Assembly (NCBI GenBank): GCA_002946415.1 | Contig: NJPS01000075.1 | Location: forward strand, 288,100 to 352,099 | DNA: 64,000 nucleotides | Direction of reading: 5' to 3' | DNA from: Rutstroemia sp. NJR-2017a BVV2 | Taxonomy: Eukaryota; Ascomycota; Leotiomycetes; Helotiales; Rutstroemiaceae | In this document: piece by piece, positions 11,604 to 22,161 of the stretch | Layout: the number at the start of each line of letters is the position of its first letter | Numbering within the stretch: the stretch's first letter is position 1 | The notes under the pieces: model-generated | Told to the model about the DNA's origin: nothing | What the model saw: the letters and a program-made list of their open reading frames with translations, nothing else | Database searches by the model: none | Position numbers and translations under genes: made by a program

Positions 11604-12395
11604 ATGTGTGGAAAAAGCTCAGAACACAAGAAGCATGGACTTCTGTCCAAGATTAAAAACTCTCTTGTATGCTACTTTTATCCTCGGATCCTCCTTTCTT
11701 AATGAAGGTTTATTGACTGAAATTAGCACCATAAATCTGAACCTAGACAATCCACCCCGGTGAAAGGCATAGAATATGTCCCGCCTAGGCCAGGTGGTGA
11801 GGAGGCTCTATCTATCGGTGACTTCGGATTGCCTGGTATGCATGAACTTGGAGCCGGATTTTATAACAATAACGGACACCGCGATATCGAATTCTGCATT
11901 TCGTCGGACAAAAGCAAGTATCTATACTTTCCAAACTTGGAGTATAGGGTCGTAGACAAGTCGACATATCTTGCATTTCCACGGGAGTTCACCAACTTCA
12001 TCAAGGAGCGTGGACGCTGGCGTCAGTATGACAAAGCTTCCCGGACAGCCTTCCACACTGAGCCTTATGATGCGTACGATCAGGCAGACACCGAATGGGA
12101 AGCATCGGAAACGTCATTTCTTAAGCTGAACGATTCAGAATGCTGGTGCGTAGGGGGTTGTGACTTTCTTAAAGTGCCTTCGTGGATTGTAGCGAAGCCA
12201 CCTAAGGGATCAGTAGCAGGGAAAGTTGACGCGTTCGTGAGTTTCGCTCTTTTTCCAAGGAAAAGTGAGATTTCGGACCCCCAACCAGCTATCTTCGCAA
12301 TTAATGAATTGGTTGACAGAGATGGGGGAACGCCAACTTGGGTGGATAGCAGCCGGGGTGAGGCCCCTCGGGCTGAAAATTATCGAGGCATTTAA
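11604..12395 (+). CDS. Uncharacterised family member 2
   Basis: Two exons, 11604-11666 and 11727-12395, give 243 aa. The first exon encodes MCGKSSEHKKHGLLSKIKNS; the 60-nt intron has a GTATGC donor, a TTGACTGA branch region and ATTAG acceptor, and both exons are in phase 0. Downstream the protein carries the block shared with its neighbours, LYFPNLEYRVVDKSTYLAFP at about residues 86-105, then FIKERGR, then a Trp motif (ECWCVGG) and a late FAINELVDR strand. There is no signal peptide, and the charged Lys-rich N-terminus could be nuclear or cytosolic. The second exon has no ATG at its 5' end, which supports the upstream exon. Function unknown. The exon 1 assignment is inference from splice signals. 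Confidence 0.65.
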
Positions 12396-12417
12396 AGTAA
12401 TAAAGGGTACAATGTGA

Positions 12418-13190
12418 CTGTCTGAATCCAGAGGTATGTTCTTCGACGATACGAAGTTTGATCGCAATGCTGATGTGTATTTTAAAGACGTGAAAATTAC
12501 TGACAAGGGATTTGAAGGGAGGGTTTATAAGACTTTTAAGATGTCGATGAGTTAGATGCGAAGGTTTTTTTGGAGGACTGCGAGTTTGCTAAACTGGGTA
12601 TACGAGCTACGTGTTACAATGGGACATCCAGTTATTAACTCTTTCTGAGATAAATATTAATACAAATGTCTGATATTATGCAAACGCAGAGCATGGCATG
12701 TATAGTTGAATCTAACTCACATTGATTTCACCAGAATCATGTGTAACTTGCAGAGACCATTACGTCGACTGAAATTGTCTGGAAAGATAACGCCTGGTGA
12801 CGGCTGCGTTATCCTTTCCATGTAATATTTCTTCTCAATGATTGTTCGGTGAGTGATAAGGATAAATTTGATGCTTCATTAGTCTCGTACGACGTTGCAA
12901 CTGCCAGTTATGAGAGAAATTCTGTAAGTTATAATATCACTAATGAGACAGGCACAGAAGAATTGAAGAAGCGAGAGTAAGATACGCACAACTATTTCTT
13001 CGAGCATCGAAGTCTAGATGGCCACGAATTTTGGAGATATCGTCGTTCTGGAGTTGCTTTGTCCGGAATCAGTCCACAGGGTATCCATTTTGAGAGACAA
13101 TTCATATTGTAGTGGATGCTGGTACTACTGAATCATATCTGGGAGAACAATTTTCTCGCCTTTGAGCGCTTCTCAAGCTGTCCATAAACT
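12418..13190 (+). pseudogene. Decayed protein-coding remnant
   Basis: Open segments in changing frames encode protein-like sequence: 12433-12555 (DVYFKDVKITDKGFEGRVY), then after a one-base shift about 12549-12638 (ELDAKVFLEDCEFAKLG), then about 12840-13110 in one frame broken by a TAA (FDASLVSYDVATASYERN before it, FFEHRSLDGHEFWRYRRSG after it). No splice arrangement I tried restores a single frame. It lies between family members 2 and 3 but does not carry their shared block. The parent family is not recognised. Alternatively it is a highly intron-split gene that I failed to assemble. Confidence 0.4.
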
Positions 13191-13362
13191 TCTTTGATTC
13201 ACATTCGAAATGTTCTCTTCGAAACAATTTCAGAACAACTAAGATCGAGAACTACTTGTTGATGTAGAGATAGCCCGTTGAACAGATGTTCAGTGAATCA
13301 AAAGCACATTCAGTTATAATTAATCATAGATTCCGTATACCACGTTTAGCATCATCTAGTAC

Positions 13363-13369
13363 TATAAAG
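13363..13369 (+). promoter_or_regulatory. TATA box of third family gene
   Basis: TATAAAG lies 65-71 bp before the ATG at 13434 in the non-coding leader. Confidence 0.4.
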
Positions 13370-13433
13370 TATACTGCGGGGAGTTATTAGCAGTCACCTC
13401 TGATTATCTGAACTAAATATCTAAATTGATAAG

Positions 13434-14105
13434 ATGTCCGTCAAAATGCAGAAACCCCTCCTACCAATCGGATTTACCATCGAGCATAATGAGTGTCCAA
13501 GAAATTCGAGCCCATTTACCTCAATCGCCAACATGGAAGCAAGGAACAGATGTCATCCCAAGACACCCAATCACATACGTCTAAGTCCAGATATCAGACG
13601 CTACTACGAGGTCATCTTCTCAGGATTGATGGTTCCGGCACATGATGGTGACAAGAGAACGGAAATTCAATCTCCTATGATCTGTTTTCCAATTCTGTAT
13701 TATAAGATCAAGGAGGAAGGCTCTGTTCTTATCGCGCTCCCAGATAATTTTGCACGTCATGTTATACGATGTCAGGGAGAACAGTATGTGTTTGACATGT
13801 CTGAATTTCACGAGGGCAGGTTTTATACGAAGGCACCGCCCGGATTGGAAGATATCGTGAAGGAATGTGACAGTCAGACAGGTTGGTTAGTTGGGTATAC
13901 TCTGAGATTTGGTGTCATTGCTCATTGGAATGACGATATACCAAATAAGTTTGAGATCACGGAGGTAATTCCGGCCCCCTGTGGCCCTCCTACTGTTCAG
14001 CCTCCTGAGGCCGCTGGTTCTTCGAACATAGAATCCATTCATGGTAAGAGATCTAAAGCTCTTTCAGGTATTAAGAACCGCTTGAGGCAGACACTTCAGA
14101 GATAA
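13434..14105 (+). CDS. Uncharacterised family member 3
   Basis: Single exon, 223 aa, start ATG in context AAGATGT. It carries the family block CFPILYYKIKEEGSVLIALP at about residues 83-102, one residue longer than in the other two members, followed by a short helix ending in Gln-Gly, a Trp motif (TGWLVGYTLRFG) and a late FEITEVIPAP strand. The C-terminus is basic (KALSGIKNRLRQTLQR) and resembles the N-terminal LLSKIKNSL of member 2. There is no signal peptide or transmembrane segment. It stands in the same orientation as the other two, about 1 kb after member 2. No known domain is recognised. I infer paralogy from shared order of motifs, not overall identity, which is low. Confidence 0.7.
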   Translation: MSVKMQKPLLPIGFTIEHNECPRNSSPFTSIANMEARNRCHPKTPNHIRLSPDIRRYYEVIFSGLMVPAHDGDKRTEIQSPMICFPILYYKIKEEGSVLIALPDNFARHVIRCQGEQYVFDMSEFHEGRFYTKAPPGLEDIVKECDSQTGWLVGYTLRFGVIAHWNDDIPNKFEITEVIPAPCGPPTVQPPEAAGSSNIESIHGKRSKALSGIKNRLRQTLQR

Positions 14106-15825
14106 AATACTAGAGTTTAGGTCTCGAGAGCCGGGGTTCCGACTAAGCCCAGAAGATAGACAATTAGAAAATTTATAGAATAATAGAACGAGTATTTCAA
14201 GCATATGAAGATTCAACATGAATAAGGTTTGGCTAGAGAGAGAGAAAACAGTATACACATCCACAGCGAAGACCAAGATATCGTGTAGCCATATACTATG
14301 AGTAATGTGAACATTGTGAAGCAAAAGTTACATATTACGCTGCTGACCCTTCTTTGTGAACAATACTAGACTATAATAAATCGTACAGCAGGCGTGCGAC
14401 GTAAGAGGTCTTCAGGAGTTATTTCGGGATAGAGAGCCTTGAGCTCTGTCTAGTTTACACTTCCATGGACCGAGAGTCCTCGGGTCCTAGAGCTCCATGA
14501 CTCAACCGCGAGTCACCGACATGTAGGCTGCGCAAACGGTCAACCGTGCGAGTCCCATGGTATTGCCAAGACAATCCGCGGTTAAAACCGTTGCGGAGCA
14601 GATAGTTAAGAATCCGGATAGTTAATCCGTAGGTAATCCGCGGGTACCCGCCGGATATCCATCAATCCGTGGGTAATCCGTATTTGTACGGATGATCCGT
14701 TGATCTATGGAACATATTCCCCTTCAGGTTGAGCTTAAATCGCATCGCATACTGGGTGATCTTCATCTTATACATCAGACTAGATCTTTCATTTCCAGTT
14801 GGTCATATAGAATCCAAATGACAGTTTTGTGAGGCCCTGAGGAAATACAGGGACTGAGTTGGTGCATTCCACCCGCACCATATAAGCGCCAAAGCTGCCT
14901 CTTGCTGCAGGTAGGCGGGTTCTTTTCTCATTCGATTGAAGTGAATGATAGTTCCATATCAGACCGTACGAATGCATAGCGCCAAGCGTCGTTCTTCGTT
15001 CAGAATTTCAGGTCGATAAGCGCCAATTGGTGATGAACTCCTCTGGAAAATATTTCGAGCTCGTAAGTCTTATCTTCGAACACCATTATCTCCAGACGAT
15101 GCTATCTTCGGACGATATACTACGACGTTCGATGCGGGTCCCCGGGTATGACGCACGCACAGATGAACAGACGATGCAACGTTAGCATAAGACGTCGAAA
15201 TAATCTTAAAAACAGTGTCTGGAATAACGATCAGTTTGGGAAAACTTGAATCATGTTAAGGCTGAGCAGCTGTTTATATTACCAAGTACCCCCAAAACCA
15301 AAGCTCAATATCCAATTTGGCCCAAGCTCATACAATTATTTTAAGAAAGCAATATCCGTCCACTCCACCACTCGCAGCGTAACCCACACCGTATCTCATC
15401 CGGTGCGCCCCAAAATACTCAGCCTTATTAAATCCACCTCATATGTAATCGCATTAACTACTACCTCCCTTCTAGAAGATGAAACGGGGAGAACTCCGGT
15501 GTGCGGGTGAAACTAGCTCCAATCATCTACCGCCAACTGCCCCTTTCGCTAAGCGTTTTCCCCATCTAGTATGGTCTGAGCTTTTCTAGTACCGCCCCAC
15601 GCACCGTATCTATACGGGCTGCTGTGATTGGTTGGTCTGAAACGGTGTCGACTTCTTCGATGCACATTTATATCTTTCGAGTCCAGGTCTGGAGGAGGTT
15701 ATTTTGTAGTTACTTGTCTTTTCTTTCTTATACATCCATTATATTCTTCTCAAATTTTCCCTTCGTTGTTCTCCCCTCGAAAATTCCTATTTCTTACGCC
15801 GCGGAAAAAGACCCCTACTTCTACT
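14106..15825. other. Intergenic region with palindromic-word cluster
   Basis: No gene seen. At 14571-14705 the word AATCCG/CGGATT recurs about six times together with the perfect palindromes GCGGGTACCCGC and GGATATCC. The 3' part, about 15540-15825, is pyrimidine-rich and probably the promoter and leader of the RTA1-like gene. Small open frames near 15253-15510 look random. Confidence 0.55.
14571..14705. repeat. AATCCG / CGGATT palindromic repeat cluster
   Basis: Repeated AATCCG words, the palindromes GCGGGTACCCGC and GGATATCC, and the inverted pair TCCGTATTTGTACGGA occur within 135 bp of non-coding DNA. The degenerate, self-complementary character resembles the TACCCA cluster at 7380-7640. 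Confidence 0.5.
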
Positions 15826-16828
15826 ATGTCGAACAATTCTATGATCGGTCCTCCTTATGGGCCTGTACTCAATGGCACGATGGTTATCGTATTTTGGGAA
15901 TACAGGCCAAGTGATACTGCAGGGCTTGCGTTTGTTGCGTTGTTCGCTCTACTCACAGTCGCGCATATTGTAATGATGTTTATGTACCGAGCCTGGTGTT
16001 TTATACCTTTCATCCTCGGTGGTATTAGTAAGTCTCCTCACCATTACACTACCTTGCCTACACCCCAGAACCTCCGTATCAGACGAAAAGGACGCGAGAA
16101 AAACCCAATCTCTACAACATCCATCAAACTAACAACCCCTCTCCCTAGGCGAAACATTCGGCTACTACGAACGCTACCAAGCGCACTCCAAACCCGCCGA
16201 CCTCGGCCCCTGGCTCCTTCAAAACCTGCTCATCCTCGTCTCCGCCCCCTTCCTCGCCGCCACCGTGTACATGTCCCTCGGCCGACTCACCGCCGCCCTC
16301 GGCGGGCACCGCAGCCGCTGGCTCTCAAAACTGTACGTCCTCCTCGACTTCGTCGTCCTCATCAGCCAGTTAGCCGGAACCGTGATGCCCGCCTCCGGGG
16401 ACCCGAAAACGGTCGCCATGGCTGCGAAAATTATCCTCGGGGGTTTGATTGTGCAGGTGCTGGCGCTGGGGGGGTTTATTGCTATTGCGTATAAGGCGTA
16501 TCGGGGGTTGAGGAATGATACTCCGGGCCTGGAGTTGAGGGGGATGAAGTGGGAGAATTATTTTAGGGCGGTGATGGTTGTTACGGGGTTGATTGTGGTG
16601 AGGAGTTTGGTGAGGATGGTGGAGTATATTGAGGGGAGTGACGGGTTTGTCATTTCGCATGAGATTTTTATTTATCTTTTTGATGCGCCGTTGATGTGGT
16701 TGTGTATGGTGGTGTTTGTGGTGTTGCATCCGGGGAGGTTGATAAAGAGTACGCAGAGGAGTGAGAAGGAGGGGTGGAGTCCGGAGGATAGGATTCCTTT
16801 GGGGTCGTATAGCGGGATGGAGGGGTAG
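15826..16828 (+). CDS. RTA1-like (lipid-translocating exporter family) membrane protein
   Basis: Exons 15826-16027 and 16149-16828, 293 aa. The 121-nt intron has a GTAAGT donor and CCCTAG acceptor, splitting the Ser codon in ISETFGYYERY. The protein has about seven hydrophobic helices, the first near residues 20-60 (WEYRPSDTAGLAFVALFAL) and the rest from exon 2, with the family hallmarks GETFGYYER, LLDFVVLISQLAG and FRSLVRMVEY-like segments (here VVRSLVRMVEYIEG) and EIFIYLFDAPLMW. The RTA1/RTM1/RSB1 family is fungal-specific and linked to lipid translocation and resistance to toxic compounds; the substrate cannot be read here. Length matches the family (about 300 aa). Third-position bases switch from C-rich to G-rich near 16435. 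The start ATG precedes the conserved region directly. Confidence 0.93.
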
Positions 16829-17650
16829 ATGGTTGATGGTTGTGGGTCTGGATTGTGGGTTAGAATGGATTGGCGTTCGGAGTGAATGGGGATATATTGG
16901 GTTTGCGGCCGCTCAATAAAGTGTAAGTAGGAGATGCCTTGGAATAGATCAGCAGGCACTTGTCTATCTGTATAATGAGATTTCTAAAATCATAGAATAC
17001 TACGAAAATCGTCGAGCAACATCTTATGAACAGTTTTTGTGACTTAGAAGTAATGAAATTCTAAAATTGTTGAAGATATCGATTGATTGATGAGAATCCA
17101 AGAAGAACTGCATCTTGGCGAATTAGATCGTGTTTCTTTCCAGTTTAATTCTTGATTATAGAATATTTTCAACTAGTAGGATTGAGAAGATTGAAAAAAG
17201 AGCATGCAAAATGTAAATGCGGAGATGACTGTGCACCAATATTTAAAACTGGTTATTGACTCGCTACCTGACCTGAATGAGTGCCAATCCGCAGCTCCAA
17301 CTAGAGATGTTGCCCATCTAGAGGGTTACCACAAATGAAGCCAAAGAGACACCGGCGACCTTGAGATTGGGAAACACTGTAAGAAATGAATGTCATGTGC
17401 TAGATGCATAATCCGCCAAACTAGGTAGAGATGGTACTTTAGTTTTAGGAGAATGGTTTGAATTAGAAGGAGATAGAATGTAAATGATTATTCGACGGTT
17501 ATCCTGCTATATAATCCCCGTGACTGACGAATGCTGGAACTTCCAGATCATACTGCAACACCAAAGGGAGATGCTCATCGAAGAGAACCGCCCATCAATA
17601 AAAATGTTTCGAACAAACAATAGAAACGAAAGAAACCTAAAAGTTTCCAT
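16829..17650. other. Intergenic region, AT-moderate
   Basis: Nothing beyond the 3' flanks of two converging genes is visible. Short open frames in this stretch lack protein character. Confidence 0.6.
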
Positions 17651-19573
17651 CTAACTAGTCTGACACAACTTCCCGGTATCCATATCATACTCCCAAAAGT
17701 CGCTATCAACCCCAGCCCAAACAAACATCGAGTGCGTCGGATCATACTTCCGCTTAATCTGCACCAATCTATCATAACTCGTCCCATAATAATCATGTTT
17801 GAACTGACTATTCATAGGATTCGCCTCATTCATATATGCGCCCGTCTCCGGCGCCCACTCCCTCCAAACCGCTTCTGTATTTTTCTCCGCCCACGCAGCA
17901 TCAGCTTTCATTTTTTGATAAGGAGTTGCCCCCGTGTTGGTACCACCGGAGCTGACGAGAATATGTAGGTACGTTTCTCTCCAGACCGAGTTCAGAGCGC
18001 CTCGTCTTTTGATCGGCACATTGCGAGGTCCAAGACCGGCCTGCATACCGATGGTTAATAAGCCGCTGGCAGCATTAGTGGTGTTCGCTGCCATCACCTG
18101 CTGGAACAAAGATGACACTTCATTGACGTCGCGATCGCCTAACTCTGCACGTCCAATGAGACGACTAGGGCCCAAGCCTCCCCCACCGGCCTGGCTTGAA
18201 TAACCATTCATGGACTGGAAGAAAGTGCTGTAATTTGCTGTGGTGGTGACGTCGCTAATGTTGAATGCCACAAGACTCGAATCGGCACCGAGAGTCTCCA
18301 TAACTGCTGTACGCGCAGAGTAGAGCGTGCTGTTTAATTCTTCAGGCGAGAGATTGTAGCTCCAGATTGAAAGACTGCTGAAGATGCCGGGGGGTGGCGA
18401 GCTCAAACCTGCTAATTCCATGGCTGTTGAACCAATGTAGGCACCACCGCTACCCACAACACCACTGTCCATAAGATCAGGAACTAAGGACATGAATTTG
18501 GCGTAAGCAAGCCAAGTAGCATTAGCAACAGCACTGTTATTGGCGTTAAGGTTGCTCGCAGCTATCGTAATACTTGCTGCAGTGATGTTGACCGGGGCAG
18601 GATAAGTCAGCATGACAAATTCGGTAACGACTCCAAACTGACCGCCACCGCCGCCACGAATCGCCCAGAAAAGATCGGTGTTTTGTACGTCGTTTGCGAC
18701 AAGAATTTCGCCAGCAGGGGTCACCACAGTCGCCTGCAGGAGTTGATCGGAGGCTAGACCGTACGTGCTGGATAACGGTCCATGGCCTCCACCTTGGATA
18801 TATCCTCCCAAACCAACCGTCTTATCGGAACCGGTACAGACAGCGCGGTCGTACCCCAATGCATAGGATAGCACGTCTCCCCAGATGTTGCCACTTCCAG
18901 CGGTGATAGCAGGAACCGTTTCATTGCTACCGGGTACAGGCCAAGCGGTATCAAAGGATATGCTTTTCAGATGGTGCGTCCAGATGGAGAGTGAGTAGGC
19001 ACCTGAGGACCTATATGAAATTGTCAGCGGTCAGAATATTGAAACCACTAGCATGTCAACCAACCTTCCATTCAAATCATGTCCCGTACCCTTCACGACC
19101 ACGCGGATGTTTCTGGAAGTAGCCCACTTCAGAGCCGTTGCGATTTGTTCAGCGGTGGTAACATTAACGACGTATTGCGGATAACCACCAATTTGACAGC
19201 CAGCGGAGGCATCGTAGCCGTCAGTGTTTGGTGGCATGCATGTATTGTTTGCCCAAATGAAGTAATTAACTGTCTCAGGATTCTCTGCGTGAAACGAGGA
19301 ATATCCCCAACCTGCTTCAACTTCATCACAAGTCATTGGTGACCCAAAAGGATTGCCTGGGTAGCAAGATGATGCCACTGGTCGGGTTCTGATTAATGCG
19401 CCGTTGATAGATGCGTTTAGAGAAGTCCAATCCTGATCAGATGGCCAGGCTTCATCAGAAGGTGTAGTTTTGCATTTCGGTAGAGTTTGGTAGGGGTTGG
19501 TGTCATTGCAGGAAGCAATAGCCTGGGTTCCGAAAATAGCAGCAGCGAAAGCAAAGGTGGTTAAAGAATGCAT
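17651..19573 (-). CDS. Secreted FAD-linked oxidase, berberine-bridge-enzyme type
   Basis: Exons 19573-19065 and 19010-17651, 622 aa. The 54-nt intron (GTTGGT donor, GCTGAC branch, ATATAG acceptor) sits inside the FAD site. A signal peptide is evident (MHSLTTFAFAAAIFGTQAIA), so the enzyme is probably secreted. The PCMH-type FAD domain shows VVVKGTGHDLNGRSSG, whose His is the usual covalent flavin attachment residue, and later LGGYIQGGGHGPLS. A second flavin-linking Cys cannot be assigned with confidence, because the nearby Cys is offset. The C-terminal BBE domain is seen in SYDRLVQIKRKYDPTHSMF. Several Asn-X-Ser/Thr sites fit a secreted glycoprotein. Such enzymes oxidise sugars, alcohols or alkaloid-like metabolites; the substrate is unknown. 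No biosynthetic genes adjoin it. Confidence 0.93.
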
Positions 19574-20902
19574 AATGATCGGTTGACTACTAACTGCTAC
19601 AATGTGTATAAAGTCGTCCTTTCACGGAGTGCTTGATAACTCAGAGGTCCATGAATTGGGATGAGCTTTATATATAAGTTGGAGTTCCGTAGAAGACCAC
19701 TAATCGATACCCGCCACTGTATCCAGTGGAGACGACCCATCCGATCCATGAGCAAGTGGATTTGGGTATGGCCAAGAGGCTGGTGATTCCGACTTCCATT
19801 TAAGGTATGTTAATCGCGTCGTTAATCAACTCCATATACAGACCAGTGCCGGCTTGTACGCGTGGTAAAACAAGTCTACCGTCGAACTACCGAAGTGGAC
19901 CGACACAGTTATGTGGGATGCACTCGCCTAGTTTAAAGACGTTTTACATGTCAACGTCATATTTCCAAGTCGAGATGTTGAATTTTGAAATGTGTAACGG
20001 TGTGATATGCTCAAAGAAGTACATTTTCATCTATGAGCCAATGAAACGACGACCGTATTGATACGGTGGTGACCGCCCCGCCAAGGATGCTAGCTGAGAA
20101 GTGGATTAATTCTCGTCTAAATGTTTCTGGTGGCTCGCCGTATAATACGGTCGGACAGCTAGTGGCAGTGCAAGTACGCGAGTATGAAGTACAAGTACCA
20201 AGAGTGAACTGCAAGTTGCAAAATTTCGGGATCATCTAGTTTGATTCTTCTAGTCTTCCAGAACAAGTGGATTGTACAGGTAGATACCTAGTACCTAGTA
20301 ATGGAATAACTCTTGACCTTCAGAAGAATGTGAGAAAATATCACGTGGGGAGGTATCGAGCAGCCCAACACTCTACTTGACATCTCGAACGAGACCTCCG
20401 ATTAAGAGAAATGACACTTGTACTGATAACCGTGTTGACACTGGATAAGAAATGAATATCGCAGTTCAGGCACTAAATGAAATCCAACTCCGGCCATGGC
20501 CGCTTGACCGAAATCACACTGTGAAAAATGACCAAGTCGTCATATAAGGAACATAATCAGTGAAAAACCCGCAGCCCAGAATATACATTACTCCGCAGCA
20601 AGCAAATCATCCTTCAACTAAAAAGAACAAATTCTACCCAGAATCTATTCCCGAGGTTGACAACAACGATCGTTCGTGCGAAATTCCCAAACAAGCGCCG
20701 CGGCGGAGCGGGATACCACCCACCCCATCTCTAGCGCGTTCTTGGCGCCATTTGCCGACCGCCCGATATCGAACGAACATCATCCATCAATCTCGTCACC
20801 TCTCCTCCAGCGCTCCCTCAATCGACCACGCACGCCTCGCTTTCACTCTCCAATCTTCATTAACACAGCGCCTTACGCATTTCCACACTCTTCATCAAAA
20901 CC
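19574..20902. other. Intergenic region between divergent promoters
   Basis: No gene recognised. It contains the promoters of the FAD oxidase (leftward) and the complex I subunit (rightward). The short self-complementary CCGTATTGATACGG lies at 20050-20063. Confidence 0.55.
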
Positions 20903-21525
20903 ATGCGCTCCCTATCCCGCGCTCTGCCCCGGGCTCTCTCACTGTCCAAATCCTCCACAACCACAACGACAATCCCACGCCGCAGCCTCTCCGCAACCCA
21001 CGCCCCCCGCTCCGCAGACCACGGTGACCACTACGAGCCCCCGAGCGGATGGCTATTTGGTGTTAAACCGGGAGAGAAGGCGGAGAAGGAGGGCTGGGAG
21101 AATATTTGGGTGTATGGGTTCCTGGGGACGTGTGCGTTTGGGGTGGTGGGGTATGCTGTGAAGCCGGATACTTCGTGAGTTTTTTTTTTTTGTTGAGCTT
21201 TGTTTTGGGGGGTTTGGGGTGGGGAATGGGAGGGGAGGGGAGGAGGGTGAAGAGGTGGAGAGGTAGATAGATGGAAGGATGAATGGACTACAGGTGATGA
21301 GCCAGAAAGAAGAGAGACGAGCATTCCAATCCGTGATAAAATTGGGGCGCCGGACGATGCAGTTTTATTTCACATTTCACTTTTACTTCACGTTTCATCA
21401 CATCCCACCACATTACCAAAAACAAACTAACCCCCCTCCCCCACAGGATACAAACCTGGGCCCTAGAAGAAGCCCGCCGAAGGTTAGAAGCCGAAGGGAT
21501 CCTGAAGGAGCCAGAAGACAAATAG
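20903..21525 (+). CDS. NDUFB11: Complex I ESSS subunit (NDUFB11-like)
   Basis: Exons 20903-21174 and 21447-21525, 116 aa, separated by a 272-nt intron, long for this window (GTGAGT donor, CCACAG acceptor). The N-terminus is a mitochondrial presequence rich in Arg and Ser (MRSLSRALPRALSLSK). The mature part has the ESSS pattern: HYEPPSGWLFGVKPGEK, then a single membrane helix (IWVYGFLGTCAFGVVGYAV) and a charged tail (WALEEARRRLEAEG). It is an accessory subunit of the membrane arm of NADH:ubiquinone oxidoreductase in the inner mitochondrial membrane. Length fits fungal orthologues. The ATG chosen is the first one before the presequence. Confidence 0.88.
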
Positions 21526-22161
21526 ATTTCCACTCTCTTGTCTAATTTTCAACACACCTTTACGAGTGCGCGGATGAGCGAGGGATGAAAGAAGTGTATA
21601 TATGGAGGGCAACGCACGCAGAGGGGAAGTAAGGAACGATGGATGGAGGAAGCAAGGAATGGCAAAAACAGAAAAGTCCGACAATTGCATGCATGAAGAA
21701 AGAGAATATCCACGTGCTAATACAGTGGTGGGATGATGGGATAAGAAGCTGAGGCTGAAGATGAGCGAGAATATTGGACTTTTTTTATTTTATTTTTTCT
21801 TTCAGTTTAAGTTAGAGAGGAATTGCAATGATTGAGGGCCTTGATGGCTGGTAAGATTGTTTTGTTATGGTGATATTGTGAAGTGTTTTTGAGGGGTGCT
21901 GATTGAATGAATGACTGACTGACTTGGGTCTCCGGATACTGGATAGGGTAATGTCGGAGTTGCGCAAAGATATGAGTGAGGATGCTTATTGGCGTAGAGC
22001 ACTCTAATTCATTTGCCCCCATTTGAGAGATATAAAGTCTTGAGACTTTCGTCTTTCCGCCAATTTAATTGAAGCGTCCAGCAAACAAAATCGCCAGATG
22101 AAATCTACGATTGCTCATATCTGCATTCAGATATCTCTATTATTTTGTGATACATAAAAAC
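21526..22161. other. Intergenic region between converging genes
   Basis: Contains 3' flanks and a T-rich tract at about 21780-21800. No gene seen. Confidence 0.6.

Noticed and set aside
12358..12431. Intron extending family member 2 into the downstream open segment
   Set aside because: Signals are good (GTGAGG..CCAG) but the joined frame is not that of the protein-like segment and stops after about 20 codons.
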